Positions 1-5,211 of a DNA stretch of 6,683 nt are shown here, piece by piece. The DNA lies in the NCBI GenBank assembly GCA_934463115.1, contig CAKSIN010000047.1, positions 1 through 6,683 on the forward strand, read 5' to 3'. A model generated the notes under the pieces. That model did no database searches. It worked only from the letters and a program-made list of their open reading frames with translations, and was not told the origin of the DNA. How positions within the stretch are numbered: position 1 is the stretch's first letter; the number at the start of each line of letters is the position of its first letter. This DNA is from an uncultured Clostridia bacterium (GTDB lineage Bacteria; Bacillota; Clostridia; UMGS1810). The translations under genes and the position numbers were made by a program.

Positions 1-1056
1 TACGCAAATATGACAGAGGACGATCTGATAAAAGAGTTTATTAAAGATGAGCAGAATATAACCTTGGACGAATTTGTAAATCTTGCTTCCACATATTCAT
101 ATGCAACAATCAACAATAAGCTTGAACTTGATGAAAATATAACAGATAAAGCAATAAAAAAGCTTAAAGAGAATAAAGCAAAGCTGCCGACGGCAAAGGA
201 ATTTGTTGAGCCTCTTTTAAAAAGTGACGCACCGCAGGTGAGAGGCTATGCTTTTTCAAACATCGCCACATTTTTCGGGGCAAGTGATTCGCATAAAGCG
301 GCGGCAAAGGAGATTCTGAAAACCGAAAAAGAGCCTTATGTTATTAAATGTGCGGTAAAAGCTCTTGGAAACGAAGGCGGCAAGGATGCAGAAATCGGCA
401 AATTCCTGCTTGATGCGGCAAAGAATGAAAACGCAGCCGTAAGAAGGCAGGCGGCGGTTGCTCTCGGAAGCACATGGAACAAGACTCTTAACGGAGCGGT
501 TGATGCGGAAATCGAGCTGATGAAGGATTCGGATAAAGAGGTTCGGAAAGCAGCGTATGAGTATGCCGGTCTCCTCGGTGATGACAGGGTGGTTGCGCCT
601 ATCTCGGAAATGCTGAAAAACGAGGCTGACGCAGACCTTCATTCAAGCGGTGTAAGAGGACTGGTTTGGCTGTGGTACGATTATCCGTCGCACGAAAACA
701 CAAGCGAGGCGGCATACAGAGCCACGATGGATTACTTAAAAACCACACCGGGCAGCGACAAAGTTCCTGCATGGGCAGCCGTAACAAGCTTTACCAACAA
801 ATCTGAAAAAAATTATGGCGCATGGAAGGAAAAAGCAACATATTTCAATACCGATGAGCTTTATGAAGTTATGCTGGGTCTTGTGAAAAATGAAAACTTA
901 AACCGAATGACCCGCGGTTATGCCTGCAAGCCTGTTGCGGCACACTGCACAAGAGAACAGTTTGAAGCGTTTGGCGAGGTTGTAAATGTTCTTACCGATA
1001 AGAATGCGAAATTTATACAGGACGAGTATCAAAATCAGGCAAAAAAGCTTGAATAG
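1..1056 (+). CDS. HEAT-repeat protein, 5'-partial
   Basis: The frame is open from the first base, and the first ATG (position 10) has no ribosome binding site in the nine bases before it, so the true start is probably upstream of the window; 351 residues are visible. Counting from that ATG, paired amphipathic helices typical of HEAT/PBS-lyase-like repeats recur at about residues 66-91, 99-123, 128-155, 162-189 and 195-222, with signatures such as EPYVIKCAVKALGNEG, AAVRRQAAVALG and KEVRKAAYEYAGLLGDD. HEAT solenoids are protein-protein interaction scaffolds; no catalytic motif is seen. The C-terminal third (about 225-348) is helical and aromatic-rich without obvious repeats. No membrane segment is visible, so the product is probably cytoplasmic, but an N-terminal signal could lie outside the window. 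It is the first visible gene of a three-gene operon with two membrane proteins, which suggests a scaffold for a membrane complex (inference). Confidence 0.85.
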   Translation, partial: YANMTEDDLIKEFIKDEQNITLDEFVNLASTYSYATINNKLELDENITDKAIKKLKENKAKLPTAKEFVEPLLKSDAPQVRGYAFSNIATFFGASDSHKAAAKEILKTEKEPYVIKCAVKALGNEGGKDAEIGKFLLDAAKNENAAVRRQAAVALGSTWNKTLNGAVDAEIELMKDSDKEVRKAAYEYAGLLGDDRVVAPISEMLKNEADADLHSSGVRGLVWLWYDYPSHENTSEAAYRATMDYLKTTPGSDKVPAWAAVTSFTNKSEKNYGAWKEKATYFNTDELYEVMLGLVKNENLNRMTRGYACKPVAAHCTREQFEAFGEVVNVLTDKNAKFIQDEYQNQAKKLE

Positions 1057-1065
1057 CTACAGAAC

Positions 1066-1070
1066 GGAGG
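1066..1070 (+). promoter_or_regulatory. Ribosome binding site choosing the start at 1078
   Basis: GGAGG lies 7 nt before the ATG at 1078 but only 1 nt before the ATG at 1072. The second ATG is therefore the likely start, removing two residues from the longest reading frame. Confidence 0.8.
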
Positions 1071-1077
1071 AATGACT

Positions 1078-1920
1078 ATGAAAAAAATAATCGGTATTAT
1101 ACTGATTATAGGTGGCTTGCTCTTTGCTTCGCTTGCTGTAAAGGCTCTTGTGTCAGCACCGCAGTCCTACGAGAAAATCAGAGCTGCGCCAACGATTAAG
1201 GACGGCAAGGTTATCCCCGAAAACGAAGGGAAGCTTGTGGTTGTTTCGGGAACTCTTAAACCTGCCAAACAGCTTCAGGATCCCATAACGGGCGTTAAGC
1301 TCCCGGGGGTAACGGCGAAAAGAACCGTTTGGACTTATGAACGGGATACCAACAGCGATGATGAACAGGTGTGGGACTGGAAGCCTGAGAATACCGACTA
1401 CAGCGAAAAGGCGAATTTCGGAATCAATGCAGAGATACTTACAACAACCATGCTCGCCGCACCTACCCTACTCGGTGAGTTTAAGGTGGAGAGCAAACTG
1501 CTCAATCCCCTTATGAGAACTACGGAATTTACGCAATATGATGAGGAGAGCCTTAATGCGGGCTGGAAGGTGCTTTCGGGCGGAAAAGAAAGCCGCTACT
1601 GCGTTTCAAAAGAAAATTGGCTGCCGAAAAAATCGACAGGTATGTACTCAACGACGGGATATGGATCTCAAAAAATATCCTACGGTATTGTTTCACCGGA
1701 TGATCCGCTCGAATATACGATTATCGGCGTACAAAAAGGCGATACCTTAATAAAAAGCGAGGATGTAGATTCTGTTACAACCTTTAAGGGACTTATGACG
1801 GCACAAGAATTTGCCGAGGAGAACAAAAAAGGCGTGCGCGGCGGCTCGATTTTCGGCATCGTGGCAGGAATATTGCTTGCAATAATCGGTGTTGGAATGA
1901 TGGCATACCGGAGGCAGTGA
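1078..1920 (+). CDS. TMEM43-like membrane protein
   Basis: A 280-residue protein with an N-terminal hydrophobic segment (about residues 4-24) after MKK and a C-terminal one (about 257-277) followed by YRRQ. The roughly 230-residue loop between them is presumably extracytoplasmic. It resembles the TMEM43 family: the NEGKLVVVSGTL stretch (49-60), a DPITGV motif (68-73), an aromatic RTVWTYERD strand (82-90) followed by tryptophans at 99 and 101, and IGVQKGDTL (217-225) close to the second membrane segment. Eukaryotic TMEM43 (LUMA) is an inner-nuclear-membrane protein; bacterial homologues have no established role, so no function is assigned. The gene follows the HEAT protein by 21 nt and is followed 2 nt later by another membrane protein, so the three are almost certainly co-transcribed. 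The family call rests on motif resemblance only. Confidence 0.75.
   Translation: MKKIIGIILIIGGLLFASLAVKALVSAPQSYEKIRAAPTIKDGKVIPENEGKLVVVSGTLKPAKQLQDPITGVKLPGVTAKRTVWTYERDTNSDDEQVWDWKPENTDYSEKANFGINAEILTTTMLAAPTLLGEFKVESKLLNPLMRTTEFTQYDEESLNAGWKVLSGGKESRYCVSKENWLPKKSTGMYSTTGYGSQKISYGIVSPDDPLEYTIIGVQKGDTLIKSEDVDSVTTFKGLMTAQEFAEENKKGVRGGSIFGIVAGILLAIIGVGMMAYRRQ
1910..1914 (+). promoter_or_regulatory. Ribosome binding site choosing the start at 1923
   Basis: GGAGG inside the last codons of the TMEM43-like gene lies 8 nt before the ATG at 1923. The alternative GTG at 1917 is only 2 nt away, too close for efficient initiation. Confidence 0.75.
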
Positions 1921-1922
1921 AA

Positions 1923-2498
1923 ATGAAGACGAATACAAAATTATTCTCCGGCGGCGGAACCTATATTTCAAAAGTGGCAATTGCAAGGCTTACATTAAAG
2001 AAGCACATACAAATGATTATAGGCGGATTCTTCACGGCGGTTTTTCTGTTCGGAATTATTTCGGGGGTTACGGGGTATAACGAAAAACTTCGTGATAACT
2101 TGATTACCAATGTAGTCATGCTTGTTCCGTCCGCGCTGCTCTTGTTAAACGGCATTAAAAACGGCACAATGGCGGCGTGTGCATATCGCTACAACTCAAT
2201 CTTTATGTGCGATATTGACGGCACGGTGACAATCAATGAGCTTGCAAAGCAATCCGGAAAACCGCCGTTCAGGGTGCTTTCCGAGCTTGAGAAGCTTTTT
2301 GATAAAGGAGTGTTCTGTGACTGCACTCTGCAAAAGCAGGGATTGCCCTGCGTGATTCTTTCGGGCAGAGAAAACAGTAAAACAAGCTTTGTTAACGTTG
2401 TATGCGAAAAATGCAACGGAACAACAAGGATCCGCGCCGGAAGCTCCGGTAAATGTGAGTATTGCGGAAACGCAATCTCAAGCCGGAATATCGGATAA
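1923..2498 (+). CDS. Two-pass membrane protein with winged-helix-like region and C-terminal zinc ribbon
   Basis: A 191-residue protein not assigned to a named family. In order it shows a basic N-terminal stretch (ARLTLKKH, 21-28), two hydrophobic segments (about 31-51 and 60-78), a helical region resembling a small winged helix (about 97-147, with VTINELAKQSGKPPFRVLSE followed by a DKGVF turn), and a zinc ribbon with CxxC pairs at 161/164 and 178/181. The hydrophobic hairpin probably leaves both termini cytoplasmic, placing the helical region and zinc ribbon inside the cell. It starts 2 nt after the TMEM43-like stop, indicating translational coupling. A role as a membrane-anchored adaptor or regulator of its operon partners is inference. 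The short frame opening at the ATG at 2499 ends after nine codons and is not considered a gene. Confidence 0.8.
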   Translation: MKTNTKLFSGGGTYISKVAIARLTLKKHIQMIIGGFFTAVFLFGIISGVTGYNEKLRDNLITNVVMLVPSALLLLNGIKNGTMAACAYRYNSIFMCDIDGTVTINELAKQSGKPPFRVLSELEKLFDKGVFCDCTLQKQGLPCVILSGRENSKTSFVNVVCEKCNGTTRIRAGSSGKCEYCGNAISSRNIG

Positions 2499-2660
2499 AT
2501 GCAAAATCCAAAAGAAAGGAGATGCTAAGTTATATCGAAAGATATTAACGCAGACAAAGAAATCTTAAGTTCGGATTATACTGTTAGTTAATCCGATACA
2601 TTCCGGCAAATTTTGCAGAGGAATGTAAAATATCACATCAAAAGGAGCTAACTATATAAA
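2499..2660 (+). other. Decayed intergenic stretch with orphan ribosome-binding-like sites
   Basis: No intact gene is visible. AAGGAG-like sites end at 2521 and 2646, but neither precedes a usable start: after the first, the frame from 2529 reads ISKDINADKEILSS-like codons with no start and stops at 2589; after the second, ATAAAAGTCAAGTAG stops at once. An 8-bp inverted repeat (TCGGATTA at 2571-2578 and TAATCCGA at 2589-2596, 10-nt loop) lacks a following T-run, so it is not a convincing terminator. The stretch may be the residue of a fourth operon gene destroyed by the insertion events downstream (inference). Confidence 0.35.
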
Positions 2661-2673
2661 AGTCAAGTAGTTT

Positions 2674-2702
2674 TTGAAAAATAAATATTGGAGTGGTATA
2701 AT
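2674..2702 (+). promoter_or_regulatory. Sigma-A-type promoter at the IS3 left end
   Basis: TTGAAA (2674-2679), a 17-nt spacer and a perfect TATAAT (2697-2702). It points into the broken transposase and could still transcribe the remnant region. Confidence 0.7.
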
Positions 2703-2712
2703 ATAAATAGAG

Positions 2713-2741
2713 TCGACAAACACCCAAAAATCTGATATAAT
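2713..2741 (+). promoter_or_regulatory. Second, overlapping-palindrome promoter of the IS3 remnant
   Basis: TCGACA (2713-2718), a 17-nt spacer and TATAAT (2736-2741). The -10 box sits inside a short palindrome, TCTGAT (2731-2736) and ATCAGA (2744-2749) with a 7-nt loop, which could be a binding site or a hairpin near the transcript start. Confidence 0.45.
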
Positions 2742-2765
2742 AAATCAGAAAGAGGGAAAGAAGAG

Positions 2766-3130
2766 GTAAAAACAGCTGAAAGGCATATATTTATTTTGAG
2801 ATACAAAAATAGATACGCAGTAAAATTAAGAGGAAGCCAATACACAAGCGAGGCATATCGGAAATTATTAAAAAGCTGCGGAATAATACAGAGTTTAAGC
2901 GGCACAGGGCATTGTTATGATAATGCGAGAATGGAAAGTTTTTTGCTACGCTTAAGAAAGAAAAGTTATATCAAATTCCGACATATCGCATGAAAAAAGA
3001 AGAAGTTAAAACAATTGTATTCAGGTATATTTTCATATACTATAACAGAATAAGGCTGTATACCGGCAATCCGGGATGCTTGCCACCGAGTGAATACCGT
3101 ATAAGGAACTGTGAAAAGACCGCGGCATAA
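2766..3130 (+). pseudogene. IS3-family transposase (OrfB) remnant: internal deletion plus -1 frameshift
   Basis: The frame is open from 2736, with an SD-like AGAGGG at 2751-2756; no canonical start codon lies at a good distance (GTA at 2766), and the first possible one is a TTG at 2796. A short N-terminal piece ending YAVKL is joined directly to RGSQYTSEAYRKLLKSCGI, the retroviral-integrase-like C-terminal half. The first catalytic Asp and the HSD of the HSDRG motif are missing. The GTGHCYDNARMESF motif carrying the catalytic Glu is present (2906-2942). The frame then shifts by -1 at a run of six T (2939-2944). In the new frame the family C-terminus continues (KKEKLYQIPTYRMKKEEVKT, then IYYNRIRLYTGNPGCLPPSEYR) to the stop at 3128. 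The pattern indicates loss of most of the catalytic domain, then loss of one T. It cannot encode an active transposase. Confidence 0.8.
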
Positions 3131-3515
3131 ACTTTCTTCAACCGACGGCATAGATTATATTCAGAAACAAAAATCTGTCAAGGTTAATACAGAGCATCTT
3201 GGCGACATTGACAGATTTCCGTTTCCGAATGGATTGTTAGTTATGCCGGTCAAAGATATTAAGGCTTTAATGGCTGATTTGAAGAGAGTTTATGCGGCGG
3301 TTGACGAACAAACGGCTCTTACGATAGAGGGATTTAACCGACAGCTTCGCAAAGTAACTAAAAACAAAAGTGTTTTTCCGACAGATGACAGTCTTTTAAA
3401 AATGCTTTATCTTGCGATGATAGACATTACGAAAAAGTGGACAGGCAAGCGCAAAGACTGGGGGCAAATCCACTCACAGCTTGAAATATTCTTTGCCGAT
3501 AGATTACCGCAGTAG
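3111..3515 (+). pseudogene. IS256-family (mutator-type) transposase C-terminal remnant with internal deletion
   Basis: From about KDIKALMADLKRVYAA (codons from 3252) the protein matches the IS256 family. It then jumps at about 3320 from DEQTAL directly to TIEGFNRQLRKVTKNKSVF and continues normally to QIHSQLEIFFADRLPQ. In family members roughly 45 residues, including a conserved tryptophan-rich stretch and the TTN before IEGFNR, lie between these blocks, so an in-frame deletion is inferred. The Glu of IEGFN, usually taken as the last DDE residue, remains; the two Asp residues and the N-terminal DNA-binding part are gone. Codons 3111-3251 (roughly KLSSTDGIDYIQKQKS to FPFPNGLLVM) are not recognised as IS256 and look like a foreign coding fragment joined in frame. 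No ribosome binding site is evident for the ATG-less start at 3111. A functional product is unlikely. Confidence 0.8.
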
Positions 3516-3593
3516 CATAAAATAGCCGTCAAATCAAGGGTGAAATAAACGCCCTCATACGAGGGCGCCCTTGACATGCCGGGAATTTTATGC
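3515..3593 (+). repeat. Nested stem-loop structure after the IS256 transposase
   Basis: It starts at the last base of the transposase stop codon. Outer arms 3515-3540 and 3568-3593 are imperfect inverted repeats: 9 bp (GCATAAAAT with ATTTTATGC), an interior loop with a possible CCG/CGG pairing, then 7 bp (TCAAGGG with CCCTTGA). Inside is a second hairpin, CGCCCTC (3550-3556), loop ATAC, GAGGGCG (3561-3567). No T-run follows, so it is not a standard intrinsic terminator. It may stabilise or end the transposase mRNA, or be a structured RNA or DNA element of the transposon. Confidence 0.75.
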
Positions 3594-3607
3594 TAAATTA
3601 TAGCTAA

Positions 3608-3638
3608 GGTCTGAAAGCCGAAATGCGGCTTTCAGACC
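3608..3638 (+). repeat. Perfect 13-bp stem-loop in the IS256 3' tail
   Basis: GGTCTGAAAGCCG (3608-3620), loop AAATG, CGGCTTTCAGACC (3626-3638). The stem is perfect and GC-containing, but ACAAAAACTAC follows rather than a T-run, and no T-run follows on the - strand either. It could block read-through at the element's edge. Confidence 0.75.
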
Positions 3639-3685
3639 ACAAAAACTACATAGATTATATTATCATTTTGGAGCCAATTTTGAGG

Positions 3686-3710
3686 TTTACACAAAATGAG
3701 GGATTGCCCC
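3686..3710 (+). repeat. IS256-family right terminal inverted repeat
   Basis: The sequence begins TTTACACAAAAT and ends GATTGCCCC; its reverse complement ends in TTTTGTGTAAA, the usual inner part of IS256-family ends. It lies 171 nt after the transposase stop in the expected orientation. No matching left repeat exists in the window, so no target duplication can be defined. Confidence 0.65.
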
Positions 3711-3758
3711 ATTTCTTCCCACACTGCAATAAGTACGGTCACAAAAATTTTATGTTTT

Positions 3759-5069
3759 TTACTTGTAATCGCCAAGATAATCAACGTTCTTTTCAAATAT
3801 TTCGTCGCACATATTTCGTATTTCGTCAAGGCTCAGCACCGCCGACGAAAGAGGATCCATATAAACAGACTCATAAACCATTTCCTTGCTTTTTTTCATA
3901 GCTGCCTCAACAACAAGATTTTCTATTCTCGCGGTTGTATTAACCAAAATTGCAAGATGTTCGGGCAGATTTCCCGCTATCGTGGTTTTAAATCCCATAA
4001 AATCCGCAACAACGGGAACTTCAACGCACGCGTCATACGGAAGATTGGGAATTGAACCGTGGTTAAGAACATTTCCGTTAAACACAAACGGCTTGCCGTC
4101 GCCCAGACGCGCATTGAAAATGTTCGCTGCGTATTCAATGCTTTTTTCTTTGCTTATGCCCTTTTCCAAAAATTCGTCATACTGCTTTTGAGTGTTCGCC
4201 TTTCTGTCAAGACGGAGATTTAATGAAAACGCATATTCGCCGGGATTCCAGTTTGTGCCATGCGTACAGTATTTTTCAATCAGGTCGGAACGTTTTCTGA
4301 ACCACTGATTGTATTCGGAATTGTGTCCGCTCGACTCGGTGACGTAATATCCGAGCTTTAAAAACATCTCGTTTCGCACAATTTCTTTATTGTAAAATTC
4401 CTCATCTTTAAGCTTTTCGCGCAAAAGCGGATACAGATCCTTTCCGTTGTGCTTAAGCACAGTGTAAAAAGCCTGATGATTTACGCCCATACATTTATAA
4501 ACAATTTCCTCTTGCGGAATTTCCAGCCATTCCGCAAGCATTTTAACCGTGCCCTGCACGCTGTGGCAAAGTCCCGTAACCTCAACGTTTGCGTGCTTTT
4601 GCATAGCCCCGCAAAGCATAGCCATAGGGTTTGTGTAGTTTAAAAATACCGCATTGGGGCAGTATTTTTCAATATCGGCGCAAATATCCAGCATAAGCGG
4701 AATGTTTCGCAGAGCGCGGAAAATTCCCGAAACACTCCTCGTGTCACCCACGTTTATGTCAACGCCGTATTTTTTTGGAATTTCAATTTCGTGGCGCCAA
4801 ATGTCAACATCACCGTTGAAAACAGTGCACAAAACACCGTCCGCGCCCTTCAGCGCCTCAATTCTGTCGGTTGTCGGGGTAATTTTAACCTTTGGGCACT
4901 CCATAACCTCCGCAATTTTTTCGCATATGCGCGTGATGTTTTTCAAATTTTCCGGGTTCGTGTCCATAAGCGCAAATTCAGTGTCCCTGAATGCCTCAAA
5001 CGTCAAAAGGTCGCGCATACAGCTTGTGGTAAACTGCAAGCTTCCTGCGCCGATAAAAGCAAATTTCAT
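3759..5069 (-). CDS. melA: GH4-family alpha-galactosidase, NAD+- and metal-dependent
   Basis: A full-length 436-residue enzyme (E. coli MelA is about 450) that hydrolyses alpha-galactosides such as melibiose by the GH4 redox-elimination mechanism, expected in the cytoplasm. The sequence shows an N-terminal Rossmann motif FIGAGS (5-10) for NAD+, ALMDTNPE (33-40) at the end of the second strand, DTRSVSGIFRALRNIP (109-124, where MelA has DTLGPGGIMRALRTIP), NYTNPMAM (144-151), GLCHSVQGT (166-174) with the metal-ligand Cys168, GVNHQAFY (195-202) with the metal-ligand His198, and KLGYYVTESSGHNSEYNQWF (238-257), as in MelA. GLCHSVQGT favours alpha-galactosidase over 6-phospho-glucosidase members of GH4. 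A complementary AAGGAG site (5079-5084) sits 9 nt before the ATG. It is transcribed divergently from the AraC-type regulator. No transporter gene is in the window. Exact substrate is inferred from family motifs. Confidence 0.9.
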   Translation of the reverse strand: MKFAFIGAGSLQFTTSCMRDLLTFEAFRDTEFALMDTNPENLKNITRICEKIAEVMECPKVKITPTTDRIEALKGADGVLCTVFNGDVDIWRHEIEIPKKYGVDINVGDTRSVSGIFRALRNIPLMLDICADIEKYCPNAVFLNYTNPMAMLCGAMQKHANVEVTGLCHSVQGTVKMLAEWLEIPQEEIVYKCMGVNHQAFYTVLKHNGKDLYPLLREKLKDEEFYNKEIVRNEMFLKLGYYVTESSGHNSEYNQWFRKRSDLIEKYCTHGTNWNPGEYAFSLNLRLDRKANTQKQYDEFLEKGISKEKSIEYAANIFNARLGDGKPFVFNGNVLNHGSIPNLPYDACVEVPVVADFMGFKTTIAGNLPEHLAILVNTTARIENLVVEAAMKKSKEMVYESVYMDPLSSAVLSLDEIRNMCDEIFEKNVDYLGDYK

Positions 5070-5096
5070 TTTTCACCGCTCCTTGTGTTTTTCTTC

Positions 5097-5125
5097 ATTT
5101 TAATATGCGGCAAAAAATTTTTCAA
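5097..5125 (-). promoter_or_regulatory. Promoter of the alpha-galactosidase gene
   Basis: Read on the - strand: TTGAAA (5125-5120), a 17-nt spacer and TAAAAT (5102-5097). Transcription would start near 5090, giving a leader of about 20 nt before the start codon at 5069. Confidence 0.6.
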
Positions 5126-5149
5126 TGGATTTTTTATTATTTTATATGG

Positions 5150-5173
5150 ACAATCACGCTATTGACATATCAA
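5150..5173 (+). promoter_or_regulatory. Candidate operator in the divergent intergenic region
   Basis: ACAATCAC (5150-5157) and ACATATCAA (5165-5173) lie between the two divergent promoters, overlapping the regulator's -35 box and upstream of the glycosidase -35. Both words recur before the small gene at 6228 (ACAATCAC at 6127-6134, then TTGATATGT at 6135-6143, and ACATATCAA at 6200-6208). AraC-family activators often bind such repeated half-sites, but AT-rich chance similarity is possible. Confidence 0.3.
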
Positions 5174-5190
5174 AATAATTATGCTAAAAT
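5162..5190 (+). promoter_or_regulatory. Promoter of the AraC-family regulator gene
   Basis: Consensus TTGACA (5162-5167), a 17-nt spacer and TAAAAT (5185-5190). A strong AAAGGAG site (5197-5203) follows, 8 nt before the ATG at 5212, leaving a short leader of roughly 15 nt. Confidence 0.75.
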
Positions 5191-5211
5191 TTTTAGAAAG
5201 GAGATAAAACA

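Larger units (their letters stand above)
2661..3130 (+). mobile_element. IS3-family insertion sequence remnant
   Basis: The remnant comprises a left-end-like segment (AGTCAAGTAGTTTTTGAAAA onward) with promoters, a fused and frameshifted transposase, and no detectable right terminal repeat. The left boundary near 2661 is estimated from where insertion-sequence-like sequence begins. The reverse complement of the presumed left end is not found just after the transposase stop at 3130, where the sequence changes to unrelated coding-like DNA. No target duplication could be identified. The element is non-functional. Confidence 0.65.
3252..3710 (+). mobile_element. IS256-family insertion sequence remnant, right part only
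   Basis: The recognised transposase C-terminus, its 3' noncoding tail and the right terminal repeat are present; the left end and at least two thirds of the transposase are missing. The left boundary is where IS256-like protein similarity begins, within about 10 codons. Confidence 0.7.

Noticed and set aside
1072..1077. ATG at 1072 as start of the TMEM43-like gene
   Set aside because: Only 1 nt separates it from GGAGG; the ATG at 1078 has correct spacing.
1917..1922. GTG at 1917 as start of the zinc-ribbon membrane protein
   Set aside because: Only 2 nt from the ribosome binding site; the ATG at 1923 fits better.
2522..2548. ATG directly after AAAGGAG as the start of a short peptide gene (MLSYIERY)
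   Set aside because: There is no spacing between the SD and the ATG, and the frame ends after eight codons.
3515..3638. CRISPR or tandem repeat array
   Set aside because: The repeats are inverted and form hairpins; no spacer-repeat periodicity is seen here or elsewhere in the window.
2667..3649. GTAGTTTTTG (2667-2676) and CAAAAACTAC (3640-3649) as paired ends of one element
   Set aside because: The match is only 10 bp of low-complexity sequence, and the second copy lies inside the IS256 tail before its own terminal repeat, so chance is more likely.
3608..3649. The 13-bp hairpin as an intrinsic terminator for the glycosidase or the transposase
   Set aside because: No T-run follows on either strand; it is kept as a stem-loop only.
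4654..5165. Long + strand frames opposite the alpha-galactosidase (4654-5103 and 4791-5165)
   Set aside because: They lie antisense to a strongly conserved GH4 gene, lack ribosome binding sites and resemble no family; they are shadow frames.
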